DNA from: Bugula neritina
Lineage: Eukaryota > Bryozoa > Gymnolaemata > Cheilostomatida > Bugulidae
Assembly (NCBI GenBank): GCA_964035545.1
Contig: OZ037766.1
Location: 848,501-912,500, forward strand
Reading direction: 5' to 3'
DNA: 64,000 nt
The first letter of the stretch is position 1, and the number at the start of each line of letters is the position of its first letter. Position numbers and translations under genes: made by a program. The notes beneath the pieces were generated by a model. It had not been told where the DNA came from and searched no databases. It saw nothing but the letters and a program-made list of their open reading frames with translations. Of this stretch, positions 34,675-48,700 are shown in pieces.

Positions 34675-37201
34675 GGTTTTCCCTTCGTGTATAGTAAAGA
34701 CAATTCCCAGTAAACTCCGTGGTGCACTAAATATATCCTTTTTATATTCAGGTTATTATTATTGGATATCCTTGAGTTGGTTCACTCAAATATTTCTGAT
34801 GGTGGATTTTTATAAGGCAGAAAAATATTGCACACTCATTTTATTTCTTTACAATGTTACTGTTCTCTTGGACTCGGTAGACTTAGTGTATATCTGTAAG
34901 CTAACTTTTGTGATATCATGAAGAAGGTAGTTTTAAATATAAAATACTCATATTTTATTAAACTTCAAGGCAATCATTATATTCTTTCCATAATATAATA
35001 TGTATATGACAGTCTAAATAGAACAACTTTTACCTGGATCAATTCTCGTCTGTACAGTTCGTGTTGGATTTAGAACGCTGACTCACTTTAAACTGACTAA
35101 GTCAGCGATTCTACATTACGTTTTACGTACCAGCATGGTTTTTTCACAATTATAAACTATAAATACTATAACTTTCAAATAAAAATGATCACTTTGAGTC
35201 ACAATAATATTCAGCAACACTCTTACTCATTTCTGCTGTGTAGTTTAGGGCGACTGATAAATTATAAACACATTGTTTTATTAAACATTTCGTGGAGAAA
35301 TGCTCTGAAACCGCTAAATTAGTAGTACAATTTCTCGCATGAGTCATCACTTCTTCTTTTATGAGAAGCATGAGTCATACTCTTCTGTATTTTTAGACCA
35401 AAATATTAGTTTGAAAACTTTATGAATACAAGGAATATAACAGTCTAATCTAATATAATGGCATACTAGCATTTTATTGATATTATAAAATAATATAATA
35501 CTGTTATAATAATTGATTACAGTATCAAAATTATTGCTATATATGCAGAAAATGATGAATAACCTAACAGCATAATTCAACAATAACATGCCAACACACA
35601 ATATTGAAAGGAAATAGAAACATCAACTTGCAGCTATTGGTGGGTGCATAACTCCTTACTACACTTTATTTATGCAATAGTAAAATACTTATGATATACC
35701 TCAGCTTTTATCTTAAAGCTGTTTCAGGGTTGTCTGCTCAAACAATTTTGTTTTTATAATACACTCTTCGCGAAGGACTAATCTGAAATGTCCGATAGCT
35801 TGCAGCTCTGAAACCCGAGGTAATGTAAAAGGGATCGCAAATATTGCTGAGTTTCATTGAATGCTGTTAACTTAGCTGCTGCAACACACGAGCTACCTGA
35901 CTTGAAAGCTCAAAGTTTAAACATTACGCCACATAATCTCAGAGTGAGTACACAAAACATCTTTAGGCATTGAGTGAACGTATTCAGTAAGTTAAAAAAG
36001 CTGTATTAAATGAATTAACGTCACATAAATTGAAGAAATAATACAGAAATTAATAGATATGTTAAAATACCAACTTAATTTTAAGGTATATCTTTAGTAT
36101 ATTCGCAATGCAAGCTGATGCTGCACTATATAATATATCACTACCAGCTGAAATGAACAGTAAATAATGCAGCCATTTTCATATGTCATGTGAAGCTCTC
36201 ACCTGGCATATTTAGCTTTTCTTCATGCATTCAACAATCTCGGTGGCAGCATATATTAATTATAGCTTATATTTATACCATGTTGGTTAATGACTAAGGC
36301 TGTATTGTAACTTATATAGTTATTAAAGCAATACTGAAAGGGAAGAATGTCTATAGTGCACTGTATTGTACTGCACAGAAGAAGTGTGTGAGAATTCCTG
36401 TTATTATATAACTTCAATAACAACTAACCTACAGCTTGGCACACATACATGTAGAATACAATGGTGATTGCATATAATATAACAATATTATGCCCTTATG
36501 GGTATACTTGCATACTAAGTGCCCCCACTGGGTGAGATTGTGGAGTTGTCTTATCGAAATTGCTAAAACTCGTACTAGTGAGATTAATAGCTAGCTTAGC
36601 ATACAATTCAAAGAGACGCAACTGTACTCGCCCTCATGGCAGACACTGCTTGAAAAAATCTCATTGTTTGTAGATCTTTCTATTATATTACAGCCAAGTT
36701 TTTTCTTGCAGTTGAAACAATCTGCTTTTACGGATATAAATGTTGATAATTCTGCAACTAGGAGACTTTTTTTAGAAATATTTCATATGTTACATCATTT
36801 TTTTATTAGGAAGATTGAGACCATTAATTTAGGACTTCAGTCACAAAACCAGAGTAGTGTTGAATGTTACATTCTCTCTTCACACATCGTATTATATTAC
36901 AATACCATTAATCATGTATATCACAAGGATGAGACGAGACACCATAATGTAATGGTTGTCAACATATAATATATATTAATGTTACTATATACACAATTTA
37001 GTTATAAAATGAATATAAAAGTATTCAGAACAATATTTACAACTTTTATAAATAATTTTTCAAGTCAATCAGATTTATTAATTACAAGCAGAGAGACTTT
37101 CTTCTAGTCATTGTGAAGCATCACCATAGCACCTCTACACACAGACATTCTCTAACAAGAACCTTGATGAGGTCGTAGAGAAATGAGGATATTGGAAGTT
37201 T
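34675..37201. other. Intergenic, no gene recognised
   Basis: AT-rich sequence without recognisable exons, RNA genes or long repeats. Open frames at 35189-35601 (minus) and 36664-36969 (plus) have biased composition, no family match and no convincing splice context. Confidence 0.5.
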
Positions 37202-37448
37202 TATTCACTGCGGTGCTACTATCTTCTTTCTGGCTACATGGTCTGAAACAAACCAATAAACGTTATTTCTTTCTATTTTTCCAAGAAATTAAATCGACCG
37301 CATAATAAGCTATAAACTGAATGATGAAAGACATTACTTCATTGATGAAAATGATAAAATATTAAAACCAAATAAAAATATAAAATTTATAATAACCAAC
37401 TACGAAAACAAACTGAAGTTACCAAGCCTGGGAGCTAGTGGCTAGTAG

Positions 37449-38385
37449 CTAAGTCTCCTCATTGCCAGATTTTACGTCCACAAGTGGACGAGGCTCACAG
37501 GCTATTTTAGCTGCTGGCTCTTTCGACTCAGTTTTATCGTCCGAAGACGTTTCTTTATTCCAAAATACTTTCTTCTTCTGATATTCTATAGTTGCCAAAT
37601 CCTTGCCAATAAACTGGGTATACTTTTGCACTAAAACAGCAAGAAACTGAGGCTAACTTTTCTGTTGGATCTAGAAGTTTATAACTGAGCAACACTATAA
37701 ACATTAACATGAGTATCAGTCTGAGTATGAACAAATCAATTTCATTAGCAAGATTATCTTTAGGTACACAGTATAACCAATACTAAAAGTAATACTTACT
37801 CAAATGGTGGTAGTAATAGAAATAGAAATATGAGCATGATTATGGCTGAAACTGACAGTATTAGACTCAGTATCAGTATGAGTATGTCTGTAAGTATCAG
37901 TACGACCATCAACCCGCTATCAGTATCACTCTCAGTCTCACTAACTCACTAAGAGTAAGAGTAAGACTAAGAGTAAGAGTAAGATGGACTTACTCAATTA
38001 TTGAATAGTGAATTAATACCAGAAACACCCAATTAATTAATACTAACACTATTAGTTATAGTAATACACTTACAGTAATTAACTAACTAACTAATACACT
38101 AACAAAACTAACGGCCAACCATTACAAACCTGAAGTTAACTCATCCCAGTTGTAGCCTGCCTCCTCAGTCTTCTTTTTAACTGCTGGTTGCAATTTAAAC
38201 TTATAGACACACACACCAAGTATATGCCAGCCTAACAGAAATCTTAAAAGCCGTGCAAAAGGTATCGGTGCATGTTTTCTGCCAAAATTAAAATTTCTCA
38301 TGGTCAATTTGTAACATTTTATGACTAAAAGTAAAACATTTCTTTCTTCGAAACTCAATTTTAAAAAAGGAATTGCTTTGCTCAT
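37449..38385 (-). CDS. Small two-exon gene of unknown function, one predicted membrane segment
   Basis: Exons on the minus strand: 38385-38130 and 37630-37449, joined by donor G|GTTTGT and acceptor GTTTTAG|TG in matching phase; 145 aa. I do not recognise it. An N-terminal MSKAIPFLKLSFEERN is followed by RNFNFGRKHAPIPF, a hydrophobic stretch at about 46-60 (LLRFLLGWHILGVCVY), then a charged region (EEAGYNWDELTS joined to QKYTQFIGKDLATIEYQKKK) and a Ser/Glu/Lys-rich tail. A second possible start is Met29. The layout of short basic N-terminus, one membrane helix and charged tail resembles small mitochondrial inner-membrane or assembly proteins, but that is only a guess. AATAAA on this strand lies about 240 nt past the stop (37207-37202). 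It is tail to tail with the collagen gene. Confidence 0.45.
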
Positions 38386-41300
38386 GAGCCGGAGAGGTGT
38401 ACAACTAACTCTACGCTATAACTTGCTATGCAGTACAACTCATATGATATTATAATCCTAGACATCAGTATTAGCAAATTTATTTTAGCTTTAAAACTTG
38501 ACGTGTTTCCGCAGAATACCCCGATAACATTATTACTCTAAATGCTTTGTAAATACTGGCTAATTTTGTTCATAAAATATTTTTAATTAGTCAATACTTG
38601 GAATAAATACCAATCACACACATTATCTCAATATTACCACTGTCGCCGTACAAAACTCGCCAGTGCCTTTGCCATTCGTTTCAGCATCTACTGTAATTGC
38701 CAAATGTTGCTATGCTTGGAATTACATTTACTATTACTATTAGTATTAGTAATACTCATACTGTTAGTATTTACAAATAAAAATTTTATCTTGACAATGA
38801 GTGATGATGATCATAATATTATTTATAATGATAACCATAATAAGTATAACAATAAAATATTGAGTATGATTAGATTAAATTTAATGATTATCATTATGAT
38901 TATAACTATCACAATAATGAATAATGAAATTCAAATTGAAAGTTCAAAATATGAATATCACTGAGAGTGAGTATGAATTAGAATATCATTACCTTTATGG
39001 TTATGATCAATATTATCATTATCATTATGATTAGGACATTATGTCAATTATGATAATGTATAAAATAATGATCATTGAATTGAAAGGTCAAGAAACTTGA
39101 AGAGAGCTTGGAAACCGTAAAAAAAGCCAGTGGAGTTTCAGTTTAGAGAACTAGACGGGATGAGTTTACCCAGTAGACGTAGTCTCTGTGACACTTTGTG
39201 GTGTAATGGTTAGCACGCTAGCTTGCAATTTAATTATGATAATCATAATTCTACAAGAGGAAAGTCAACATCAGGTACTATCTAAGGCATATGATTAGCT
39301 TTCGAAGAATAGAGAAAATGTCGCTGTGTATACAACTACAAGAACGGCAGCTGAAGGACAACCGAATTCCACGTCTGCTTCTCACAGACTTTACTATGAC
39401 AGCTTCCTACCACGGACAATTTGTGATATGAGAACCTTAAATTTGTCAATTAAAACACTAACACCATAAATTCAGAAGATAAAACTTATTCACCAACCGA
39501 GACATTTAACAGTACTATGCTGTTAGCAATATGAATATATAACCTGTCCAAACAATGTCTCTAAATAGAGGCTTTCCATCAGATCTCCACACAGATTGCA
39601 AGGAAGTCTTACCTCATCTGAGGTAATCCGAGATTATATAAATCATCATGATCATAATGATAGTCATAATGATCATTATTATGGTTGTAATTATTTAATC
39701 ATCAATAAGCTTCAAGTCTATGATGATCACAGTAATTAATGATGCTGATGCGTAATCACTAATTTGTTTTGATTACCAATAGTAATATTATAATTATCAA
39801 AATAGAAATATTAATGTGAGTATGAGTATCAATTATAATTATTGTGAAATTATTCCATCATCAATTATTGATGATTGAATTATTATAATTAAATCACTTA
39901 ATTTAAGTTATTGAAACTCTATTAAAGTAATACTTTATAAGCTATCAAATTTGCTAATCTACTCCAAGTCAGTTTATGATCATAGTAGCCATAATACTTT
40001 AGACAAGGGTAGACCCTGAAGTCTGCTGAGTTTGAGGAGGGTTGCTAATCTAACTATCACTCAATCAACTTCAATATGAATGCATAATCATAATCATAGT
40101 ACTCACTAACGTTTAATTTGAGTCATTTTATCTGCATCAAATGTAAATAATAACTAGTAGCTTTAGGTCTAGTTATTTTCAGTTTTTCTGAAAAATATTG
40201 TTGATCTATAATCAATCTAAAATCAATGAGTGAAGGACTAATGATTACCATATTATTACAATATGAATGAGAAATACATATCAGTCATATAATTTATAAT
40301 TACAATAACCAAAAAATTTGCGTAATGATGCTGAAAGAATTGTCAGTTCTCTTTACATTGCTATTAACTCGTCACGATCTAGCAGAATTTGTCTGGACGC
40401 CATGCTATAAAAGATAGAAATTGAATTAAGAAGCTTGGTATTTTGAGTTGCCCAGAGTTTGAAGACTTGTTTTTAAATTGTTCAATCTATCAAATCAACA
40501 CGTCATGTTTAGGTCCATGATTTCAGCAAGCAGTCTTTAGTTTTTCAAATGCCATGACTTTGTAGTGATTGTAGTTATAATCAATGCTACTATAAATAAA
40601 TTTATTAGCCTGAGTTAGGTAGAACTTCTTCAGTAATTACTGTGTACACGATGTCTTAGAGTTGTGTAATTAGTGAGTCAGAGTTTACCTGTTGCTGTTT
40701 AGTTGTTGGGGTTGTATTCTCCTCTCTCACACAAATAGGAACCTACTATGGCATTTTTATATTTTATGTTGTTGAATGACTTGTAGGTTGAACTGAAAAT
40801 TTTCTTATTGTCTGTTTTAATCCAGGTCTAACTTTGAATCTATTTTTTATCATAAAATAAATGTTGGCTCACTGGAACTTGATTATCATAATTACTGCCA
40901 TGTATTTCTTTGATAGGACTACAATTTTTCCAGATTTCCAAACATAATATACTGAAAAATGCATTTAATAAAACAGTAGTAAAAACATTTACTCCAATGC
41001 TATGTTTTATTTTATTTTATTTGCTTTTTTATATGTTATAATTTGGGGTGCTCTCTGTGTCTGTTCTATTGATATACCAACAGATAAACAATGCTAATTA
41101 CCAGAATACTGCTGTTTCCAGATTGCCGTGACTATTAAACCCTTTTATTATGGATACAATGACTTAATTATCTGTGCACTTTTTTAACAAGTTAAATAGT
41201 ATTGAATTCAGTCACAGAACAGGATTTTCTGTGTCTTTTAACAATTATTTGTTAATTTCAGATTTTAATTTGTTCAAAATTCGACAACCTGCATCAAATC

Positions 41301-42720
41301 AATAATAAAGTACATTAATAAATTATACTCCAATGCTTGAAGTCTGCAAGTACTTTAGTCAAAGTGGCTTAGCTTCAACCTTTTATTAATTGGTATTACA
41401 TATATACTTTGATGTTTAGTTTATATTAGATACAAACTATATTATTGATATATTCAAGAAAATATTAAAATATCTTTTCAAGTATCTTATCCACTGTTTT
41501 TCAATTTAATATAACTAAGTTTCAATAACATTCATCGTTTGAAAATACGTAATATGTGTATGTATTTCATGCAATTTATGCTTGAAAATCACCCTAGCCT
41601 TCCAATAAAAAGTTATTTTCTTGACCGTATTCACATAGAAGACTGCTTTTTTTAATAATTTGATTTCTGGGTAGCTTTTTACAAATAATAAAATATTATG
41701 TCAAATTTTGTTCACTGAAAACTTCATTGCAGTATTTTATGGGATTTTTCTGCTAAATTTTGGGTGAAGTTCTGTCGTTTTACCACGCTATAAATCCTTT
41801 TAATGTCCCACACATTGTCACTTGTCTAACTTCTCATGAATCGTAATTTATATCCATTTATTCCTATTAATTCTACACTTTCAGAAATGCTCATGCTGAA
41901 CAATCTCACAATAAATGTTAGTATACGAGCAGCATTAAACTACACATCTTAATACCCTCTTTGAACTATGCAATGAATTTGAATTATAAATTAAATGTCT
42001 GCTAAATGTAGCTTTACGGAAAAATATTTCAATTAAACTTTTGAAATCTCCAATTAAATTAAAATGTAATTGAACATATCAAGAAAAGTTCATTGCTTTG
42101 ATATATTTTATTTTTGAGAGTTTTACCAATGTTTTAGTCATTAGTAGATGCAAAACTCTTGTAGCCAACCCCCTCGGGCCAGTTAGGGCCTCCACTATCT
42201 AGCTGTATAACTGTTATACTGAATAAGTATAGATATATGAGTCAGAAGTATCAAACTTGATGATAAAGAAAGACAAAGGTTTCATACACACACATTGTAC
42301 GAGATACAATGATAACTTTTTTGAAAATTGGTGTTTTTCTAACTTAAAGGGTATAATTTTACAGTGCTGTAAACATTTGCTCATTGATCTAAGTGACAAA
42401 TGAGTTTTTATAATGATTTTACTTTTAAAATGTTCAGTCCACACTCTTCATATTCTTAAAACTACTTATGAACTATTGCAGACGCATGGTGGTAAAATGT
42501 GAGCTGGTCTTTCCCGCCATATGTTTCGGAAATTCATCATTTAAAAACATCTTGTTTTTATTGTTCATTTATCAATAATGTTGGATTATTGCTAGGGTGA
42601 TCTGGACCTTACATCTACTCGACCTTGAACTCGTGTCTGTGTAACCTTGACCGTACACCTGCACCGCCTCTTCCCGTCTCTCAGTAGAAGACATTTCTGG
42701 AGCCTCTTAATTCAACCAGT
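38386..42720. other. Intergenic, low-complexity AT-rich; no gene recognised
   Basis: Runs of ATAATCATTATGATT-type sequence at 38740-39080 and 39640-39720. A tRNA-like fragment lies near 39195. The rest to 42600 is AT-rich without visible exons. 42600-42720 is probably the RAR promoter or 5'UTR. Confidence 0.5.
39195..39230 (+). repeat. tRNA-like 5' fragment (SINE or tRNA relic)
   Basis: GTGGTGTAATGGTTAGCACG resembles the D-arm/box A of eukaryotic tRNAs and is followed by CTAGCTTGCAA, resembling an anticodon arm. The anticodon stem does not close, and no T-arm (GGTTCGAATCC-like) follows. It is therefore a fragment, perhaps the head of a decayed tRNA-derived SINE. Confidence 0.4.
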
Positions 42721-45700
42721 ATGAGTGAGTATAGTTTTACTGTTTCATGTTGACAGAACTTCAACCCAACATCCTAGCCACTGTCCACTTGGAGAGTGGT
42801 ATTATTATAATGGTAGTATATTTTATGCTCCACAACACAAAGTATATTCATCTACATGTTTATGTAATGCTATGTTACTATAATTTGATGACTGTGTACT
42901 TTGAACATGCTGGCAAGAGCTGGTACTGTTTAGGAATTTTATTGGAATACTTTAAAACAGATGACTGGATGCCACCATGTTTTGGTGATGAATAGTTGTT
43001 GGCTTCGCTACTGAATGACTAAGTGACTGAGTGACTCACTCTACACTGACTCTCAGTGAAAGTGACTGAACTTTGACTCAATGTTATGTAGCTCAACTAC
43101 CAGTGAATTTATATGTGCAGATGCATTCAGTATGATATGATTAGCAAATTAGAGGGATGAAGTGAAATGATTGTGAATAGTTATATATTGTAGTAGGGAA
43201 TAGTTATTGAGTGATAATCACAAAGTGATAGTCAATAGTTAGTGTGCTACTAGAGTCATAGAGTGATGATAAAGCACTAACAAGGTAGCTTAGTTGTCAT
43301 ATATACCTGACTGAATGCTAGTGTGAGTTGTGTATAGAAACCTCCCACGTGATTCATTCCAGTCACATTGACCACCAGATCGAGGCTGTCCCACTGCACT
43401 AGTAGCTACTGCAGGCTACATTCGCTCTGCTGAGTGGACTTTACACCATCAACTCTTAACACTATAATACCAGTATATAGTTATTCACCTATGCTGCTGC
43501 TAGAAACTTTCACAGTCACTAAATTCCTGCTGTGTTTATCTGGTAGTTTGACCACCACTTCTGAGTCATAAGATGGGTTACCAGGTACCATCAGCTCCAG
43601 GCCCTCTGGTCTCCATGGTAACAGTCACCAAACAAATCCTCAGTTTCAATATAATAACATCATATTTTTTTCACTTTCCATTTTAAATGCTTCTGGCAAA
43701 ACTCCAATTCGTTGAACTACGCCTACATTTGAAATCCTGCCATAAGAAATGGAAAACAAGGACGATATCACTCATGCCTGGATTCTGGGGCACTAATAGC
43801 AGTAGCTGCTCAGTCTTGCAACTTTCTAGCTGGTTATCCAATCAATACGTTATCACATTGAGTATTAGTGACTGTGCACCTGTGATCATGATGCGCAATC
43901 ATTTTCTAATGTTACTTGGCAGGTAGAAAGCATTTACGTAATTCATTTATCAACTACCCAAATTTATTCTGATATGTGTTGGTAGTTTATATAAACATGC
44001 TCCTGGACTGTTAATTTATATTCAAAATACCTGGTGGTTGCCATAGGTTACTCAATTTTATTGACAAGGGAATCCGATGTTCATGCCAGTCAAGCATTGG
44101 GCCATAGTTTGGTCAGCCAGGCGTGGCGGTACTGAGAAGTTCTTGCGCGAAGCAATGTGGGCGTGACTCTGCTCAAATGCCAGCCCACACGTTTTTACAG
44201 CATTACATTATTATACTTGATTAGTATAACACGCAGGTGCAGCTGTACACATCTAAGCAACTGCTATCCGACACGCACATGTGTTCAACAGAACATTGCA
44301 AACCTCTGCGTTCCTTTCATTCTTACGTCTTCAGTTAATACCTTCAAGGCTAATACTACATACTCTCAAGTTGTGCACACGGATCTGAGTTATTGCATCC
44401 AACCCTAACTACACAGTCCTAGCCGTTTCTGATTGTTACTAGTACTATTAGTATTAGTATCACAACTAGGTAGGTAAGCTCAAGGTAAATAAGGCTGCAT
44501 ACGGACTTAACTAAACTGCTACTAGTACTAGTGATAGTATATATTTCAACTTTAAGACTATTTTTATTGTTGTACTGATACTTTTGCTGTTCTCCTACCT
44601 CTTAATGTATCTTACTCACTGACTGTGAGAAACTCACATTATACTTTGTCTTATTCCTTTTGGTGGATGCAAATTGAGATTGAGATTTTGGTTGTTGCTT
44701 AGAACTAGTGTTCAACCTCATGTCTCTTGCAGAATAAGGTTGCCCCACTTGTTTTACTTTTAAGTTAGAGTGAACTGGTATGTTATTGATTAACTGAAGT
44801 TTATCTTAATATAAGTCTTTGAATGTTATTTTATAGAATCAGAATGAGAATGGCTGAGATTAACTTTAAGATTATATTTATATGCATTATTCACTTATAT
44901 ATTTCTCACTATCGTCTGCATGCAAATGTGGCTTGCTCCGAGTTTGCCCTAAATTTGTTAAGGAATGTCCTTTCATGTGAAGGTCGTTTAGCTCAGTCCC
45001 AACTTCATTGACGGAATGATGGATTGGTTTATAATACTGAGGTCTAATGATATGCTACTATTATTCTCATCACTTTACCTACTAACTAGCTATAACTCTT
45101 AGCTCATCCTTGTTAATGTGTAGAATATAAGTATGTATATGTATATTTGATTTTATACTTATTAATTATGTTTTATATAGGATTGTTTCCAACATCATAT
45201 TCTACCAAAGTTGTTAATAATGTTATATAGTTTATTAGTGTGAAATGATATTCCAAGATTATAATGTGTTTGTTTATGGTCCCTGTTTTCTTCCCAGCTT
45301 CTCTGTCTCTGCTGCTCCTACTACTAATTTTTACCCTTAGTTTATGAATTTATTATCTACCTGGTTATAAGTAACATTATTGTATATTTTGACTGTATTC
45401 GAAGCAGTTGGAAAATTGATTGCATTTACATAAAACCAGTCCGGGAGTTACTCACTCTGATTACATACCAATACTCTCATAGCGTATAGGGTCTAGGTGT
45501 CGTCTGCTAACTAACGGCCCATAGAGATTCTAATTGGCCAGTTTAAATAGTGTGCTCTGATGCTATTGGCTAAAGTAGGTAGGGCCGTGATATCAGCTAC
45601 TTAGAGAGTCAAGTGTTTATCAAAGTGATTCAACCTTTGAATCCACTTCATTGTCTTGGCTATCACTTAACAAACTATTGTGAAATTTCTCATCAATCAG

Positions 45701-48700
45701 CTAAATAAAGCTCCTAGTATCTTCTGATTCACAACCTTGGTCTCATCATTGTTGGATGGACAGGTTTGTTTTTCCATCATGTGATGATAAGCAGTTTTAA
45801 GAAACTTGGGAAAGTGTTTACTTGAGACCTTCTAGATAGAAGTGGGCAAATTAGCCTTAGTTCCCAGAGGCGTGTTTTCAACAATGTGCGATGGTGTCAA
45901 CAGATTTGAAAAGTTGAAATGCTTTACACTCCCTCCAAGAAAAATTTATCAGAGCTGGTCATGTGTAAGGTGCACCTTGAAGGAGTAGTAGTTAATTTTT
46001 CTTGAGCAATTCTACTCACTTGAGCAATGTTTAGCTAGTTTAGCCACAAATATAATTCTTAACTCAAACATCAAGGGTGGGTACCATTTCCCTCTTCACT
46101 TGAATAGTTTCCTAAAACAATTTGAGTTGCCATAACCTTAAGTAAGTGTGAAGTTATCACCAAGGAGGGATACAACACTGCAACTTCAATTTATTAAAAC
46201 CTATCAAAATGATCTTCCTGTAGTATTCTATATCTGCTATATTAGTGGTAAAGTTTACTTCCTGTAGCATTTTATATCTGCTATGTTAGTGGTAAAGTTA
46301 ACTTCCTGTAGTACTTTATATCTGCTATATTAACGGCAAAGTTAACTTCCTGTAGTATTTTATATCTGCTATGTTAGTGGTAAAGTTAACTTCCTGTAGT
46401 ACTTTATGTCTGTTTAAAAGGGAGCGGAATTTGGTATTTAACTTGGCTAGCGATAGTTTTCAAAATACCTGTGGTTTTGTTTTATTATGTCTTTAGTCAG
46501 AACTGTGTTGGTAGTTTAATTTGTTATGATATTTTCAAGTTAGCCCAGTCAGGAGTATATAGTAAACATGTGGGGTTATTTATGTCTGTTTTAACAAGCT
46601 TTAATTACCTATAATGTACACAATTTACATTCCAAATGTAAGGTAATATATACACACACAGTGACGTAATGTAAACGCTATTTCTTTTCGATGTAATAGC
46701 GTTGTTGGTGTATAATATTATCTAACGCGACCTCCGTGTAACCTCAAAACGTACTCGTTGTTCTAACAGCTGATAGAGGCAGTGACATGGCTAATCCATT
46801 TGATAAACAGCTCCGATTTTAACTACAGTTGTTGGATGAAATCACCAGCATGTTAGTATAACCCAGTACCTATTCTGATACACGATAGGTTTATTACTAC
46901 AGGGAATTGATATGATGATGACTATGAGCTAGCATGTGAATATAATTGTTAAGGGCCTGATATCACCATTTCTTATCTCACTGTCCACTTGTTTTCTCAT
47001 TTACTTAATCACTCCATGAACTTTTGAACGCCTCCTGTTCAATTAAAAGAAATCCAATGAAAGATATAGAAATATTTACTTTGCAATGAGCCACAGCGCT
47101 TTATTGCCGACTTTAAAAACATGTTTATCAAAATATGTACACAATCTACCCACAATCCTCCGTAGCTTATCGCCTGCTGTTATTTTGAATACCTTAACCA
47201 CGTGTTAGGATTGAGCAAGCACTGACAGGGATGTGTCATTTAGCTAGTGCCTCATCTGCTAATGAGACGTGTTTTAATATTGGTACCCAGTACCTAGTAG
47301 AAGGTAGGCCGTGTTCAGGGCGTGGACACAATACTGTTATTTTCAAACTCATATTTCTTACGCTCCATTAGCTGCACGAATGTTAACCTAGGTCAAGCAT
47401 GCAATTACATAATGCTTATCATTGTACTCCATTCCATGTGTTCTTAAGCAAAACCTATTCCCTGCTACGCAGGCTGATTAAAAATCAATGATATACGTAA
47501 CTGCCTGCATTGTGATTGTTCCTACCAGTTACTCCCAGCGTTATTTTGGTATAGTTTAGCTCTCTCTATATCTCACAGTCTAACTCTCTCTTAGTCTAAC
47601 TCTTTCTCAGTACAACTCTCTCTATCGTAGTCTAACTGCCTGCAGGTGAAGACAACCCTGTATCAGAGTCAGTGGATATCAAAGTGAGCAACCAACCCTC
47701 CCGTATGACAGCGAGTCTGAGCATGGAATACTCCCGGCACATGGATATGGTTGCCGACAGGAAGCCGATACTGCCTCCATACTCTATGAGTGCCGGAGGA
47801 ATGCTGCCTGGTGGGTTCCAAGGTCTGCCCCACCTTCACGACCAGTCTAATCGTATGTTCCTGTCGTCATACGCTGCCGCAGCACATAGAGGTATGTATT
47901 GCTGTCTGTGTGTTTGGCTGTCTGTGTGTCTGTTAGTGTAGTGTAGGAGTAACGGTGTGACAGTCATGGTCACGAGGGAACAGTACTGTAGGTCTACAAA
48001 CAATGGACGCCATTTCCTGTCCCATCTGATGCACGTGTGAACGATATGCCACCTGCAGTTTTGTGGTAGACTGAGCATGCCCAGTGAGTCATATGCTGGG
48101 ACTGAGCATGCCCAGTGAGTCATATGCTGGGGGTGGCAGGACCAAGCTGGACGCTGTCCAGTGCGTGATTGTCCAGTCATTCTACCGCAGTGTGTGTGCC
48201 TGTAGCCAGCACATGGTGGCTGCAGTATGATCTACTTTCTGCATAATTTGTTGTATTTTGTTGACATTTACCATGAGACTAGGAATAAATTGTATTCCCT
48301 GAGAGACTGAGGTCCACATAGCTCTAGTGAGGGTGCCTCTACCTCCTCCCATACTTCTGTTTATATTTATTACATAACAGCTGGATTTGTTGTAAACAAA
48401 CTCATCAACATCAAAGTTCAAGCTGAATGGTTCCATACCCAGACTAGTGTTTATTTATATTATGTGTTATGTGTTGTGTGCAGCTACTGGATAATGGAAA
48501 TTGACAATTAATAGAGAAACTGAATTCCCTGGCCGTAGCCCCAAGCACTATGCATATTTCTACTCTGTAATAACGTAACACTTTGAATAGCAGCTTATTG
48601 ATTGGTTTGTATTCACTTCACAGACTAACTGATAGCTGTAACTCTCTCCTCCTTGTTTATCATATCAACTTACTGAATATATTATTCTTACGTGTAATTA

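Noticed and set aside
36664-36969. 101-codon plus-strand frame
   Set aside because: AT-driven composition, no recognisable domain, no splice context or conserved motif.
37183-37302. Short plus-strand frame starting MRILEVLFTAVLLSSFWLHG, resembling a signal peptide
   Set aside because: It stops after 39 codons, has no good donor and overlaps the 3' flank of the minus-strand small gene.
42605-42652. Cluster of imperfect GACCTT/TTGACC half-sites upstream of the RAR start codon, possible autoregulatory element
   Set aside because: No pair matches a clean DR1, DR2 or DR5 spacing, so the case is too weak without binding data.
43573-43617. Possible alternative RAR first exon ([15 protein letters not shown])
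   Set aside because: Its donor-like GTAACA leaves phase 0, which hits a stop after joining the exon at 47646; the ATG at 42721 fits instead.
44985-45012. TTAGCTCAGT, tRNA box A-like
   Set aside because: No matching anticodon arm or T-arm follows.
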